The notes: generated by a model not told the origin, from the sequence alone. DNA of 24,704 nucleotides from JAUMXJ01 sp041781135 (GCA_041781135.1 JBHAZV010000034.1:1-24704); one strand, 5' to 3'. Positions 17,143 to 23,576 are shown, counted from the first letter of the stretch. Made by a program: numbers and translations.

Positions 17143-18008
17143 TCGGACGTCAAAAAATTCAAGATGTCTTCATATACTGATAGCTTTTCCGTTTCATTTA
17201 ATATTTCATGAGTCATGCCCTTATAGAGAATCGTTCTCACGTTCTTGCCGTGTTCTCTGTATAATTTTTCGGCTTTTTTGACGCTCTTTCCAAACTCCCC
17301 AACGGGATCCTTTTCTCCTGAAATCAGCAGAATTTTCTCTGCTGCACAATCTCTATAAATCTCTTTTTTATTGAGAGCAAGAAGTATGTCAAAAAGCGCT
17401 TTGTAACCTTCGCGAGTGAAGGGATTGCCGCACAACGGGTCGCTGACATATGCCGCCTGATTTTCATTATTGTATGAAAGCCAGTCCATGGGTTTTTCAA
17501 ATTCCTTTACCAAATTTCCCAGCACCATCATCTGTATGCCTCTAAGCGGAACTCCGCGCTTGCAAAAAGCCAAAATGATCTTCATTGCAATCGACTGTAT
17601 GCTCGGCGTCTGACCTGTACCGCAGGCTATTAGTGCATCCATCCTGCTATGAACAGCATATATGCGCGCAAGAAAAGAACCCATACTGTGACCAAAGCAG
17701 ATGTACCTGCCGTCAAAGTTCGCAGATCTGCGCACTATATCTATATCAGTTAATACATTTTCAAATGACACCATGTCTCCGAGCGGATGCGCCTTTCCGA
17801 TGCTCTCACCGTGACCTAAATGGTCGTGCGCCAACACATCAAAACCATTCTCTGCCAAAAATCCTGCAAATTCTGCGTATCTTCCCCTGTGCTCCTGCAT
17901 CCCGTGGAGCAGCTGCACCAATCCCAAAGCCGACTTGCCGCTCTTATAATGGGTCACGGCAAGCTGCTGCCCCGAAGAGCTCTTAACTCTATAATCCGTC
18001 TTTTTCAT
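17139..18008 (-). CDS. Alpha/beta hydrolase, monoacylglycerol-lipase-like
   Basis: A 289-residue Hydrolase_4-type serine hydrolase. The oxyanion/cap-entry motif HGMQEHRGRY (35-44), nucleophile elbow GHSMG with S108, acid D234 in GEKD, and H267 in MTHE form a complete triad, and HDHLGHGES (61-69) is typical of monoacylglycerol lipases and lysophospholipases. The start at 18008 is chosen because it is the first methionine compatible with the fold; it lies 20 bases inside the 3' end of glpK, so translation is probably coupled. The shared unit with glycerol kinase suggests release of glycerol from monoacylglycerol or similar esters. No signal peptide, so it is cytosolic or membrane-associated. 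Substrate is inferred. Confidence 0.88.
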   Translation of the reverse strand: MKKTDYRVKSSSGQQLAVTHYKSGKSALGLVQLLHGMQEHRGRYAEFAGFLAENGFDVLAHDHLGHGESIGKAHPLGDMVSFENVLTDIDIVRRSANFDGRYICFGHSMGSFLARIYAVHSRMDALIACGTGQTPSIQSIAMKIILAFCKRGVPLRGIQMMVLGNLVKEFEKPMDWLSYNNENQAAYVSDPLCGNPFTREGYKALFDILLALNKKEIYRDCAAEKILLISGEKDPVGEFGKSVKKAEKLYREHGKNVRTILYKGMTHEILNETEKLSVYEDILNFLTSD

Positions 18009-19500
18009 TATCTTCCCACTCCATAGTTCTAAGCACGGCTTTTTTCCAGAATTTATATTTTTTTGCGCGAATATCTTCATCCATTGCAGATTCAAAAATC
18101 CGCTCCAATTCAAAGGTTTTTTCGATCTCCTCAATGTCCTTCCAATACCCTACGGCAAGCCCTGCAAGATATGCCGCTCCGAGCGCCGTTGTCTCGGTAC
18201 AGCGCGGCCTGTGAACACTTGTATCCAGCATATCCGCCTGAAACTGCATCAGAAAATTATTCGCGCTCGCGCCGCCGTCCACTCGCAGCGCGGGAATCGG
18301 CAGTCCGGTGTCGGTCTTCATCGCTTCAATAATATCCTTGGACTGATAGGCAAGCGATTCGAGCGTCGCCCTGACTATATGCTCGCGGCGCGTGCCCCTT
18401 GTAAGCCCGAAAATACCGCCTCTGGCATACATATCCCAGTACGGTGCGCCAAGTCCGGTAAACGCCGGAACTACCACTACGCCCTCCGTACTGTCTATTT
18501 TATTTGCGTAATACTCGGATTCAGGCGCGTCGTACACAAGCCTGAGCTCGTCACGCAGCCACTGCACGGCGGCGCCCGCAACAAACACTGAGCCTTCCAG
18601 AGCATAAGTAACCCTGCCGTCTATTCCCCAAGCTATGGTCGTAACAAGTCCATGCTTTGAATGTGAAGGCTTCTTGCCTGTGTTCATCAGCACAAAGCAG
18701 CCGGTGCCGTAAGTATTTTTTACCATGCCCTCTCTGAAGCAACACTGTCCGAAGAGCGCAGCCTGCTGATCTCCCGCGACGCCGGAAATCGGTATGCTTG
18801 CCCCGTCAAAGCTGTGAAGATCCGTATAGCCGTAAACCTCGCTGGAATTCCGCACTTCAGGGAGCATGGATCTCGGAATTCGCAATTTTTCGAGCAATTC
18901 ATCATCCCACTCAAGGCTGTTAATATTAAAAAGCATTGTCCTGGAAGCATTGGAATAATCTGTGATATGCACCCTTCCGCGAGTGAGATTCCATATCAGC
19001 CATGTATCTACAGTGCCGAAAAGCAATTCCCCTCTTTCGGCTCTTTCTCTGGCTCCATCTACATTATCAAGTATCCACGCTATTTTAGTCGCCGAAAAAT
19101 ATGCATCTGCCACGAGACCTGTCTTTTTGCGGATTTTTTCAACCCACCCGTCATTTTTGAGAGCCTCGCAGTAACCGGCAGTCCTTCTGCACTGCCACAC
19201 TATTGCATTGTAAATCGGTCTGCCTGTGTTCTTATCCCAAACCACGGTTGTTTCGCGCTGATTTGTTATACCGATCGCAGCGATATCTCCAGCCCTGATA
19301 CCTGTCGTTTCAAGCACTTCACTCACCACACCGGACTGCGAACCCCATATCTCCATAGGGTCGTGCTCTACCCAACCCGGCTTAGGATAAATTTGTCTGA
19401 ACTCTTTTTGAGATACTGCGATTATACTGCCGTGCTTATCGAATAATATAGCCCTTGAACTCGTTGTGCCCGCATCGAACGCCAATATGTATTTTGACAT
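17989..19500 (-). CDS. glpK: Glycerol kinase
   Basis: A 503-residue FGGY-family kinase making sn-glycerol 3-phosphate from glycerol and ATP. Starts MSKYILAFDAGTTSSR; the ATG at 19500 follows AAGGAGG, and an in-frame TTG 15 bases upstream would place the ribosome binding site inside the gene. Glycerol-binding R82, E83, W102, Y134 and D244-Q245 (GDQQ) are present, as are the ADP-binding DGGASANNF (408-416) and YGTGCF (264-269). H229 lies near the position of the histidine phosphorylated by HPr in Gram-positive GlpK, in a context with one extra residue (LHSFDG), so PTS control is possible but not certain. The downstream hydrolase overlaps its end. Confidence 0.97.
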   Translation of the reverse strand: MSKYILAFDAGTTSSRAILFDKHGSIIAVSQKEFRQIYPKPGWVEHDPMEIWGSQSGVVSEVLETTGIRAGDIAAIGITNQRETTVVWDKNTGRPIYNAIVWQCRRTAGYCEALKNDGWVEKIRKKTGLVADAYFSATKIAWILDNVDGARERAERGELLFGTVDTWLIWNLTRGRVHITDYSNASRTMLFNINSLEWDDELLEKLRIPRSMLPEVRNSSEVYGYTDLHSFDGASIPISGVAGDQQAALFGQCCFREGMVKNTYGTGCFVLMNTGKKPSHSKHGLVTTIAWGIDGRVTYALEGSVFVAGAAVQWLRDELRLVYDAPESEYYANKIDSTEGVVVVPAFTGLGAPYWDMYARGGIFGLTRGTRREHIVRATLESLAYQSKDIIEAMKTDTGLPIPALRVDGGASANNFLMQFQADMLDTSVHRPRCTETTALGAAYLAGLAVGYWKDIEEIEKTFELERIFESAMDEDIRAKKYKFWKKAVLRTMEWEDNEKDGL

Positions 19501-19529
19501 TGCGCCTCCTTGCAACAGATTACACTATC

Positions 19530-19535
19530 AGTATA
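19530..19535 (-). promoter_or_regulatory. Extended -10 promoter candidate for glpK
   Basis: On the minus strand TGG followed by TATACT, 29 bases before the glpK ATG, directly after the csrA terminator. No good -35 box is at the ideal distance (TTGCCG is at 20 bases), so it would rely on the extended -10. Confidence 0.5.
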
Positions 19536-19564
19536 CCACCATAATAATAATTATGCGGCAAAAT

Positions 19565-19609
19565 AAAGCTTCCCGCTGTTTAATATAATAAACATTCGCA
19601 GGAAGCTTT
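19565..19609 (-). terminator. Terminator after csrA
   Basis: A 12-bp stem with one G-U pair, AAAGCTTCCTGC / GCGGGAAGCTTT on the minus strand, followed by ATTTTG. It separates fliW-csrA from the glpK unit. The stem could also work on the opposite strand, where it is followed by T and TA-rich sequence. Confidence 0.7.
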
Positions 19610-19636
19610 TATCTTTTATTAAAAAAATAGGCTGAT

Positions 19637-19864
19637 TCAGCGCTTTTTGAGTTCCTTTCGCAGCATATCCACGGCGCTGTGACTTATAAGCGCTTCTTTA
19701 TTGCTGCTCTCGACTCGTTCATATACCTCGCTCCTCAGGACTACGACATTTTTAGGCGCGTCTATCCCGATTTTAACTCTGCCGTCTTCTATTCCGAGTA
19801 TGTAGAGCTTGATATTTTCGCCAAAAACGATGCCCTCATCCTTTTTTCGTGTAAGTATCAGCAT
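19637..19864 (-). CDS. csrA: CsrA carbon storage / flagellin translation regulator
   Basis: A 75-residue RNA-binding protein with the canonical start MLILTRKKDEGIVFGENIKL and the core VKIGIDAPKNVVVLRSEVYE. CsrA binds GGA motifs near ribosome binding sites and represses translation, notably of flagellin in Firmicutes. The ATG follows the fliW stop by one base, with GGGGGAG spanning the fliW end. Its direct partner and antagonist FliW is encoded immediately upstream. Confidence 0.97.
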   Translation of the reverse strand: MLILTRKKDEGIVFGENIKLYILGIEDGRVKIGIDAPKNVVVLRSEVYERVESSNKEALISHSAVDMLRKELKKR

Positions 19865-19865
19865 T

Positions 19866-20300
19866 CTACTCCCCCTTTTTTGTAAACAGCGGATGGCTGA
19901 TGTCGTCGATTTCTTCGAGAACCACCTGCATGCCCTTTCTGTTGGTCGTATTTATAATTATCGGAGCGGTAAGATTTATAGTCGAAAACTGAACTTTTTT
20001 GGGAATAGTCACCACGCCGTAAACATAGAGTTCTTCGGGCGACTTTATTTCCAATTTTTCGACAACACTCTCTTTAAGGTCGAAGTCGTAATCCCCTACG
20101 AATAAAAACGGACTTGTCACAACAAATGCAATGCTTGGATTGTCTACGCTCTGAAGATAGTGAAACGGAAGCTCGGCGTCTTCGGAAAGTATGAGAACAA
20201 AGCTCCTGACATTCTCGAACCCGGGAAGCCCTTCATCAAAGCTGATAACCGCTTCCTGCTCGTACTCGATCTCACCCAAATGTTTTGTCATTAATCTCAT
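19866..20300 (-). CDS. fliW: FliW flagellar assembly factor, CsrA antagonist
   Basis: A 144-residue cytosolic protein with FliW features: an N-terminal E-x-x-ISFDEGLPGFE segment, FVLI, PFHYLQSVDNPSIAFVV, and a C-terminal half with TIPKK and NLTAPIIIN. FliW binds both flagellin and CsrA; when flagellin is exported, free FliW sequesters CsrA. GGGAGG precedes the ATG. In related genomes this pair normally follows flgK/flgL; here the upstream neighbour is the end of a conjugative element only about 45 bases away, so the native promoter or read-through from flgL may be lost. Confidence 0.95.
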   Translation of the reverse strand: MRLMTKHLGEIEYEQEAVISFDEGLPGFENVRSFVLILSEDAELPFHYLQSVDNPSIAFVVTSPFLFVGDYDFDLKESVVEKLEIKSPEELYVYGVVTIPKKVQFSTINLTAPIIINTTNRKGMQVVLEEIDDISHPLFTKKGE

Positions 20301-20347
20301 AATTCCTCCCGTCTAATTTGTTGATTTTATTTAATATAAATCAAAAT

Positions 20348-20362
20348 ATAGTTTTTGACTAT
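20348..20362. other. Putative element terminus / integrase core site
   Basis: A short inverted repeat, ATAGT and ACTAT around TTTTG, at the transition from host-like AT-rich sequence to element sequence. Size and position suit an integrase core-binding site at the element end. This is a positional inference; comparison with an empty site would settle it. Confidence 0.4.
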
Positions 20363-20382
20363 CTCTTTATAAGTTCTCATAA

Positions 20383-20415
20383 GCCGGTATAGCCTGTATT
20401 TACAGGCTTTCCGGC
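20383..20415 (+). terminator. Hairpin near the element end, terminator-like on plus strand
   Basis: GCCGG, then AGCCTGTA, two loop bases, TACAGGCT, then CCGGC: two stacked stems (8 and 5 bp) with small internal mismatches, followed on the plus strand by ATTTTT. It could stop host transcription from entering int in antisense. In the int-to-fliW direction it is not followed by T residues. Confidence 0.55.
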
Positions 20416-20476
20416 ATTTTTCAAATCGGAAGAAGCTCTTATATATTCTCATTTCCCCTCATGTTTTCGCGTCCAA

Positions 20477-20498
20477 AAGTAGTAAATCAAGTAGTAAA
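20477..20498. repeat. Tandem integrase arm-type sites (DR2-like)
   Basis: AAGTAGTAAA occurs twice, 12 bases apart (20477-20486 and 20489-20498), just downstream of the int stop. Tn916-family Int uses its N-terminal domain to bind direct repeats of this kind inside the element ends. Confidence 0.8.
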
Positions 20499-20512
20499 AC
20501 CTCTATCTACTA

Positions 20513-21706
20513 CTAAGCAATCAGCCGTTCCATTTCTGCCATTGCACTATCAGAGGTAGCATGGGCGTAATAGTTCAGCGTCATGTTGATGTTGGAATGT
20601 CCCATGATATACTGCAATGCTTTCGGGTTCATTCCGGCGTTTGCTAAATTGGTACAGAACGTATGGCGTAGGGTATGGGGCGTTGTCACTTTCGGTAAGG
20701 CTTCCTCATGGCTTTTGTTGTACTTCTTCACAAGCCCCCGGAACATGGTTTCAAAGTTGACTGCTACTTTCGGTAGCCCGTTCCGGTTAAGGAATAAAAA
20801 TCTGCTGTAACCGCCGACAATAAAATTGTCTGCCCGTCCCCTGTCATTCAGCACACGCTTGAACGCTTCATAGACTTTGGTACTCATTGGAATTTGTCTG
20901 ATACCGCTTTTTGTCTTTGGCGTTTCAACATGATACCCAACTCCCGATACTTTCAAAAGCTGGTGGTCTACGTTGATTAGCTTATGCTCAAAGTCAATAT
21001 CGCTTTCAGTCAGTCCGCAGAGTTCAGAAATGCGAAGCCCTGTTCCTAACAGTATGATAATCTCGTCGTAATACTTCTGATAGACTTTATCACTCTGCAC
21101 AAAGGACAGGAAAGACGCTTCCTGTGTTGGGGATAGAGGTACCTTTGGTTCGGTGTTATCTTCTAAAACGGTGTTCAACTGGAAGTCAAAGGGATTTTTC
21201 CTAATGCAATCGTCCTGTATGGCTGTGTAAAAGGCAGCTTTCAGAGAACGCTTGTGATTGTTGATTGTCTTGAATGAATAGCCCTTATCTTTCATGCGTA
21301 AAGCCCATTCTTTCGCGTCGGACAGCTTCACGCTCTCAATGCTGCAAGCTCCAAGACTATCTTCTTCCAAAATCCTCATAAGCTGCTTGCGCCCCTGTTT
21401 TGTGCCATGCCGTACATTTGCCCGGTGCCTTATCTGCTTTGCGTAGAGTTGGCAGACAGTCATTTTCTTTCCCAACGTGTCAATCCCGTCGTCAAGGTCT
21501 TTCTGTATCTCTTTTTCCTTTTCCCGAAGCGAAATATCTTCACGTTTTCCCGCCGGGGTCTTGTCGGTAGGTACTAACTTCCAAGCGTAAACAAATTGCG
21601 GGTTCCCAAAGGTATCTATATATTTGTAAGCATATCTTCCGTCTTTTCTCTGGCTCTCTCCTGTGCGTAAAATGCGGTTCCTGTTATCTCGTCTTTTCTC
21701 CGACAT
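20513..21706 (-). CDS. int: Tn916/Tn1549-family tyrosine integrase
   Basis: A 397-residue recombinase, the usual length for this family. Residues about 5-75 form the N-terminal arm-binding domain (RYAYKYIDTFGNPQFVYAWKL), about 82-170 the core-binding domain, and 190-397 the catalytic domain with R225 (GTGLRISEL), K264/K266, H344 and R347 (HTLRH), H370 (MGHSN) and the nucleophilic tyrosine in YYAH (Y379/Y380). It catalyses excision and integration with the Xis encoded just upstream. A separate promoter lies between xis and int, and the ribosome binding site AAAGGAG sits in a small hairpin. The stop codon is followed immediately by the arm-type sites and the host boundary. Confidence 0.97.
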   Translation of the reverse strand: MSEKRRDNRNRILRTGESQRKDGRYAYKYIDTFGNPQFVYAWKLVPTDKTPAGKREDISLREKEKEIQKDLDDGIDTLGKKMTVCQLYAKQIRHRANVRHGTKQGRKQLMRILEEDSLGACSIESVKLSDAKEWALRMKDKGYSFKTINNHKRSLKAAFYTAIQDDCIRKNPFDFQLNTVLEDNTEPKVPLSPTQEASFLSFVQSDKVYQKYYDEIIILLGTGLRISELCGLTESDIDFEHKLINVDHQLLKVSGVGYHVETPKTKSGIRQIPMSTKVYEAFKRVLNDRGRADNFIVGGYSRFLFLNRNGLPKVAVNFETMFRGLVKKYNKSHEEALPKVTTPHTLRHTFCTNLANAGMNPKALQYIMGHSNINMTLNYYAHATSDSAMAEMERLIA

Positions 21707-21711
21707 TGTTC

Positions 21712-21731
21712 GTCATGCTCCTTTCCATGAC
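21712..21731 (-). promoter_or_regulatory. Hairpin displaying the int ribosome binding site
   Basis: On the minus strand GTCATG and CATGAC pair around the loop GAAAGGAG, five bases before the int ATG. An alternative pairing of GCTCTTTCC just upstream with GGAAAGGAGC (one bulge) would instead bury the site. Two exclusive states could tune Int translation. Confidence 0.5.
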
Positions 21732-21758
21732 GGAAAGAGCCTTGATATGCTTGTATCT

Positions 21759-21787
21759 ATTATACCACATTCAAGGCTCGATTTCAC
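21759..21787 (-). promoter_or_regulatory. int promoter with extended -10
   Basis: On the minus strand GTGAAA (21787-21782), 17 bases, then TATAAT (21764-21759) preceded by TGG, an extended -10. The -35 overlaps the xis stop codon. This would allow Int to be made without Xis. Confidence 0.75.
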
Positions 21788-21990
21788 TATATAACTTCCA
21801 AAGTGTCAATGAATTTTTCAAACTGTTTTCGCTTGATTTGAATACGGTTGCCGTTCATAATCACCCACCCGGCAGCCGGGTTTTCTTCCGCTAATTTACG
21901 CAGCTTGTTTTCCCCGATACGGAAATATTTTGACGCTTCCTCAATGGTGAGCGTGTACTTCTCCCAGATAGGCACATCAGTAATATTCAT
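21787..21990 (-). CDS. xis: Excisionase of the Tn916/Tn1549 type
   Basis: A 67-residue basic DNA-binding protein with a MerR-like winged-helix pattern (LTIEEASKYFRIGENKLRKLAEE, then a basic wing MNGNRIQIKRKQFEKFI). Length and sequence match excisionases that bend the element ends and direct Int towards excision. AAAGGGGG precedes the ATG. It lies 80 bases upstream of int and downstream of a long GC-rich non-coding block. Confidence 0.93.
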   Translation of the reverse strand: MNITDVPIWEKYTLTIEEASKYFRIGENKLRKLAEENPAAGWVIMNGNRIQIKRKQFEKFIDTLEVI

Positions 21991-22441
21991 TAAAATGTCC
22001 CCCTTTCAATAGAGTACAATAGTTTCAAAAGTAGAAAGAGAGCTTTAATCGGACGGTTATTAGCATAACCTCATGGGAATTGCACCCCCGCATGGTTCTC
22101 ATGCAGCCCTACCCATTGCCTGCGACGCTCTTAACGCTCGGACTGTGGCTGTAAGGAAGTATCATTGTATATTTTGCGTGTCGTCGCCCGCAAGCCGCTA
22201 CACTTGCTTTCCGGCGCGGTGTTGGTCGCTCGGCTGTCCGGGTGGGGATAACCTCACCCGGATAGCGTCATGGCGCACCCGCCGTATGGCTCGGCGCAAA
22301 AGGAACGTATCCGATTTGCCCTATGCTGCGCCGCCGTTATCTTGCGCCGCTTTCTTTGTCAAGGTTCAGAATGGCTTTGCTGCCGCGTCAGCAGCGGAAC
22401 GGAAAAGGGGGAGAGAGAAAGCGTCCCGCCGCCGCTGCGGT
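21991..22441 (-). other. GC-rich non-coding block upstream of xis, probably structured RNA
   Basis: About 450 bases without a minus-strand gene. Several perfect stems are visible: GGTTAT/ATAACC (22055-22070), GCATG/CATGC (22090-22104), CAGCC at 22104-22108 with GGCTG at 22147-22151, and an 8-bp TCCGGGTG/CACCCGGA (22237-22262). The octamer ATAACCTC occurs twice (22065 and 22248 regions), giving alternative partners for GGTTAT. A weak promoter, TTGCGG, 18 bases, TACAAT (22193-22164, minus), would start a leader of about 170 bases before xis. Composition is far more GC-rich than xis and int. The long plus-strand frame across it looks like a by-product of GC content. Confidence 0.5.
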
Positions 22442-22702
22442 TTATTCCTCTGCCTTAAAGGTGAGGACAGCCATCATCAGTTTTGCTTGCAGCCGTTCCC
22501 GAATGTCGTGGTCTACGCCAAAATAGACGTTCCCGCGCTCGTCGTACAGCTTCCGCATGGAGAGGCGGGCTATGTAGCCGCTAAAATGCTGCAAGACAAT
22601 CTTCATGGCGTCCGGGTCGCCCTTTGTCGCTGCCAAAATGACAGGATAGGGAACAAGGGCTTTTTCCGGGTAGCCGGGTTCGTTACCATTCGTCCCATTC
22701 AT
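22442..22702 (-). CDS. Tn916 Orf8-like small helix-turn-helix protein
   Basis: An 86-residue protein resembling the small conserved proteins next to the sigma-like gene in Tn916-family elements: an N-terminal ALVPYPVILAATKGDPDAMKIVLQHF helical segment and a C-terminal YDERGNVYFGVDHDIRERLQAKLMMAVLTF segment. The start at 22702 is preferred because GGAGG is nine bases upstream; an ATG two codons earlier is only three bases from it. It overlaps the end of the sigma-like gene by 20 bases, so the two are translationally coupled. In Tn916 the orf7-orf8 products activate transfer and excision genes; the same role is inferred here. Confidence 0.85.
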   Translation of the reverse strand: MNGTNGNEPGYPEKALVPYPVILAATKGDPDAMKIVLQHFSGYIARLSMRKLYDERGNVYFGVDHDIRERLQAKLMMAVLTFKAEE

Positions 22703-23114
22703 CAGCATTTTCCTCCAGATATTTTTTTAGCAGCTCAAAAGAGCTTGTCCGCCTGTACTGTATCGTGCTTCTCGACGTATCGAACAGCTCCGCAATCTCG
22801 GTGTCGTTCATTCCCTCGAAATAGTACAGGAGTACGGCTTTGCGCTTTTCTTCCGGCAAAGTACGGATTGCTTCAAGAAGCAGCTTCGGCGTGATTTTCT
22901 TCCCGGATCTTTCAAAGGCGGTTTCCCCTTTGAAATATTCATCAAAGGTATGAAGCTGCCGCGCTTCTTCTAAGGTCAAGTCGGAAAAGGTAATCTCCTT
23001 TGCCTTATGCCTGTGCAGCTCTTTGTGAGCGTCACACGCTTCATTGTGCAGTACCGTATTGCAAAACTTCTGGAAAGCGCACTGTTTTATAAACTCCCTG
23101 CGATTAGGTTCCAC
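22683..23114 (-). CDS. Tn916 Orf7-like sigma-70-related regulator
   Basis: A 143-residue protein with a sigma region-4-like C-terminus (LPEEKRKAVLLYYFEGMNDTEIAELFDTSRSTIQYRR), a helix-turn-helix of the Orf7 type. The start is taken as GTG at 23114 because AAAGGGGGTGA lies five bases upstream; the longer in-frame reading from 23237 runs through a terminator and attenuator structure and is unlikely to be protein. It heads the regulatory genes of the element and is followed by the Orf8-like gene with overlap. Known role in Tn916: positive control of downstream xis/int and transfer genes. Its leader appears to carry an attenuator. Confidence 0.9.
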   Translation of the reverse strand: MEPNRREFIKQCAFQKFCNTVLHNEACDAHKELHRHKAKEITFSDLTLEEARQLHTFDEYFKGETAFERSGKKITPKLLLEAIRTLPEEKRKAVLLYYFEGMNDTEIAELFDTSRSTIQYRRTSSFELLKKYLEENADEWDEW

Positions 23115-23193
23115 ATTCTCACCCCCTTTCTCGTTGGAAAGTTGGTGGTGCTTCCCCCTTTTCGCGGGGCAATACTGCCTTTTGAAAAAAACG

Positions 23194-23271
23194 CCGAAGA
23201 TTTTCGGATTTTTTTCAAAAAATTTTTTGAGCAGCAAAATACGCCTCTCCGAAAAGCCCGGACAGGCGTAT
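23194..23271 (-). promoter_or_regulatory. Attenuator upstream of the sigma-like gene
   Basis: In transcript (minus) order: an 8-bp hairpin ATACGCCT/AGGCGTAT with inner TCCG/CGGA (23271-23239); then a terminator CCGAA-AATC-TTCGG followed by CG and seven T (23207-23185). TTTTCGGA in the first hairpin (23255-23248) is perfectly complementary to TCCGAAAA covering the 5' arm of the terminator (23208-23201). That gives hairpin plus terminator, or an 8-bp antiterminator, as exclusive states. The same stem is also followed by seven T on the plus strand, so it may terminate both ways. Confidence 0.7.
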
Positions 23272-23289
23272 AGGTATTGTAAGTAGTAT

Positions 23290-23400
23290 TTAGATGATTA
23301 GACAGTTCATATTCAAGGGTGGAGAGGTTCCCGACGGTGGTCGGGCTTTTTTTGATAAGTCAATGACCGTCGGATTTTGTCGATAGGGTATGTGCTTCAT
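23290..23400 (-). CDS. Leader ORF of 36 residues upstream of the sigma-like gene
   Basis: An ATG at 23400 follows AAAGGAGGT at seven bases. The peptide begins MKHIPYRQNPTVIDLSKKAR, continues through a Pro/Ser-rich stretch and ends NCLII; the stop is 18 bases before the attenuator hairpin. It has no domain. Its reading frame contains two mutually exclusive hairpins, so ribosome progress could control folding. The position, upstream of Orf7-like and downstream of a cargo gene, recalls the orf12 leader of tet(M) in Tn916. I regard it as a regulatory leader peptide; a function for the peptide itself is not known. Confidence 0.7.
   Translation of the reverse strand: MKHIPYRQNPTVIDLSKKARPPSGTSPPLNMNCLII
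23330..23373. promoter_or_regulatory. Mutually exclusive hairpins inside the leader ORF
   Basis: CCCGAC/GTCGGG (23330-23335 with 23340-23345) forms a local 6-bp stem. CCGACGGT (23331-23338) can instead pair perfectly over 8 bp with ACCGTCGG (23366-23373). On the plus strand the local stem is followed by C and seven T (23347-23353), a good intrinsic terminator for plus-strand transcripts; on the minus strand it acts only as RNA structure within the leader ORF. Confidence 0.65.
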
Positions 23401-23423
23401 GGCGGCTACCTCCTTTAGCCGCC
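23401..23423 (-). promoter_or_regulatory. Hairpin displaying the leader-ORF ribosome binding site
   Basis: GGCGGCT and AGCCGCC form a perfect 7-bp stem whose 9-base loop is exactly AAAGGAGGT, the ribosome binding site of the 36-residue leader. The stem ends at the base before the ATG. Confidence 0.7.
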
Positions 23424-23476
23424 GCTTTTAACAGTGATACCGCGTCATTTCATCAGAAAATAAAAAGAAACGGCGG

Positions 23477-23510
23477 CTTTGATTTTTCAAAGCTGCTGCG
23501 GAAATCAAAG
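23477..23510 (-). promoter_or_regulatory. Competing stems in the far leader
   Basis: CTTTGATTT (23477-23485) can pair over 9 bp with AAATCAAAG (23502-23510), or over 6 bp with the nearer TCAAAG (23487-23492). The region 23424-23576 otherwise shows no gene, and I found no convincing promoter in it. Confidence 0.4.
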
Positions 23511-23576
23511 AACGACAAGCAACAGTTCTGATTTTGCTCCAATATGGTTATTGGGGGCACAAATTAAAATCAAAAA

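Noticed and set aside
17139..18134. A longer hydrolase starting at 18134
   Set aside because: The extra 42 residues would overlap glpK deeply and do not resemble a hydrolase N-terminus; the ATG at 18008 begins at the conserved fold.
22073..22894. A 273-codon open frame on the plus strand across the block upstream of xis and the Orf8/Orf7-like genes
   Set aside because: It lacks a ribosome binding site, runs antisense through two confident genes, has an unnatural Arg/Cys/Pro-rich composition and is best explained by high GC content reducing stop codons.
23115..23237. N-terminal extension of the sigma-like protein starting at 23237
   Set aside because: It would be encoded by a terminator/antiterminator region; the GTG at 23114 has a strong ribosome binding site and gives the family's usual length.
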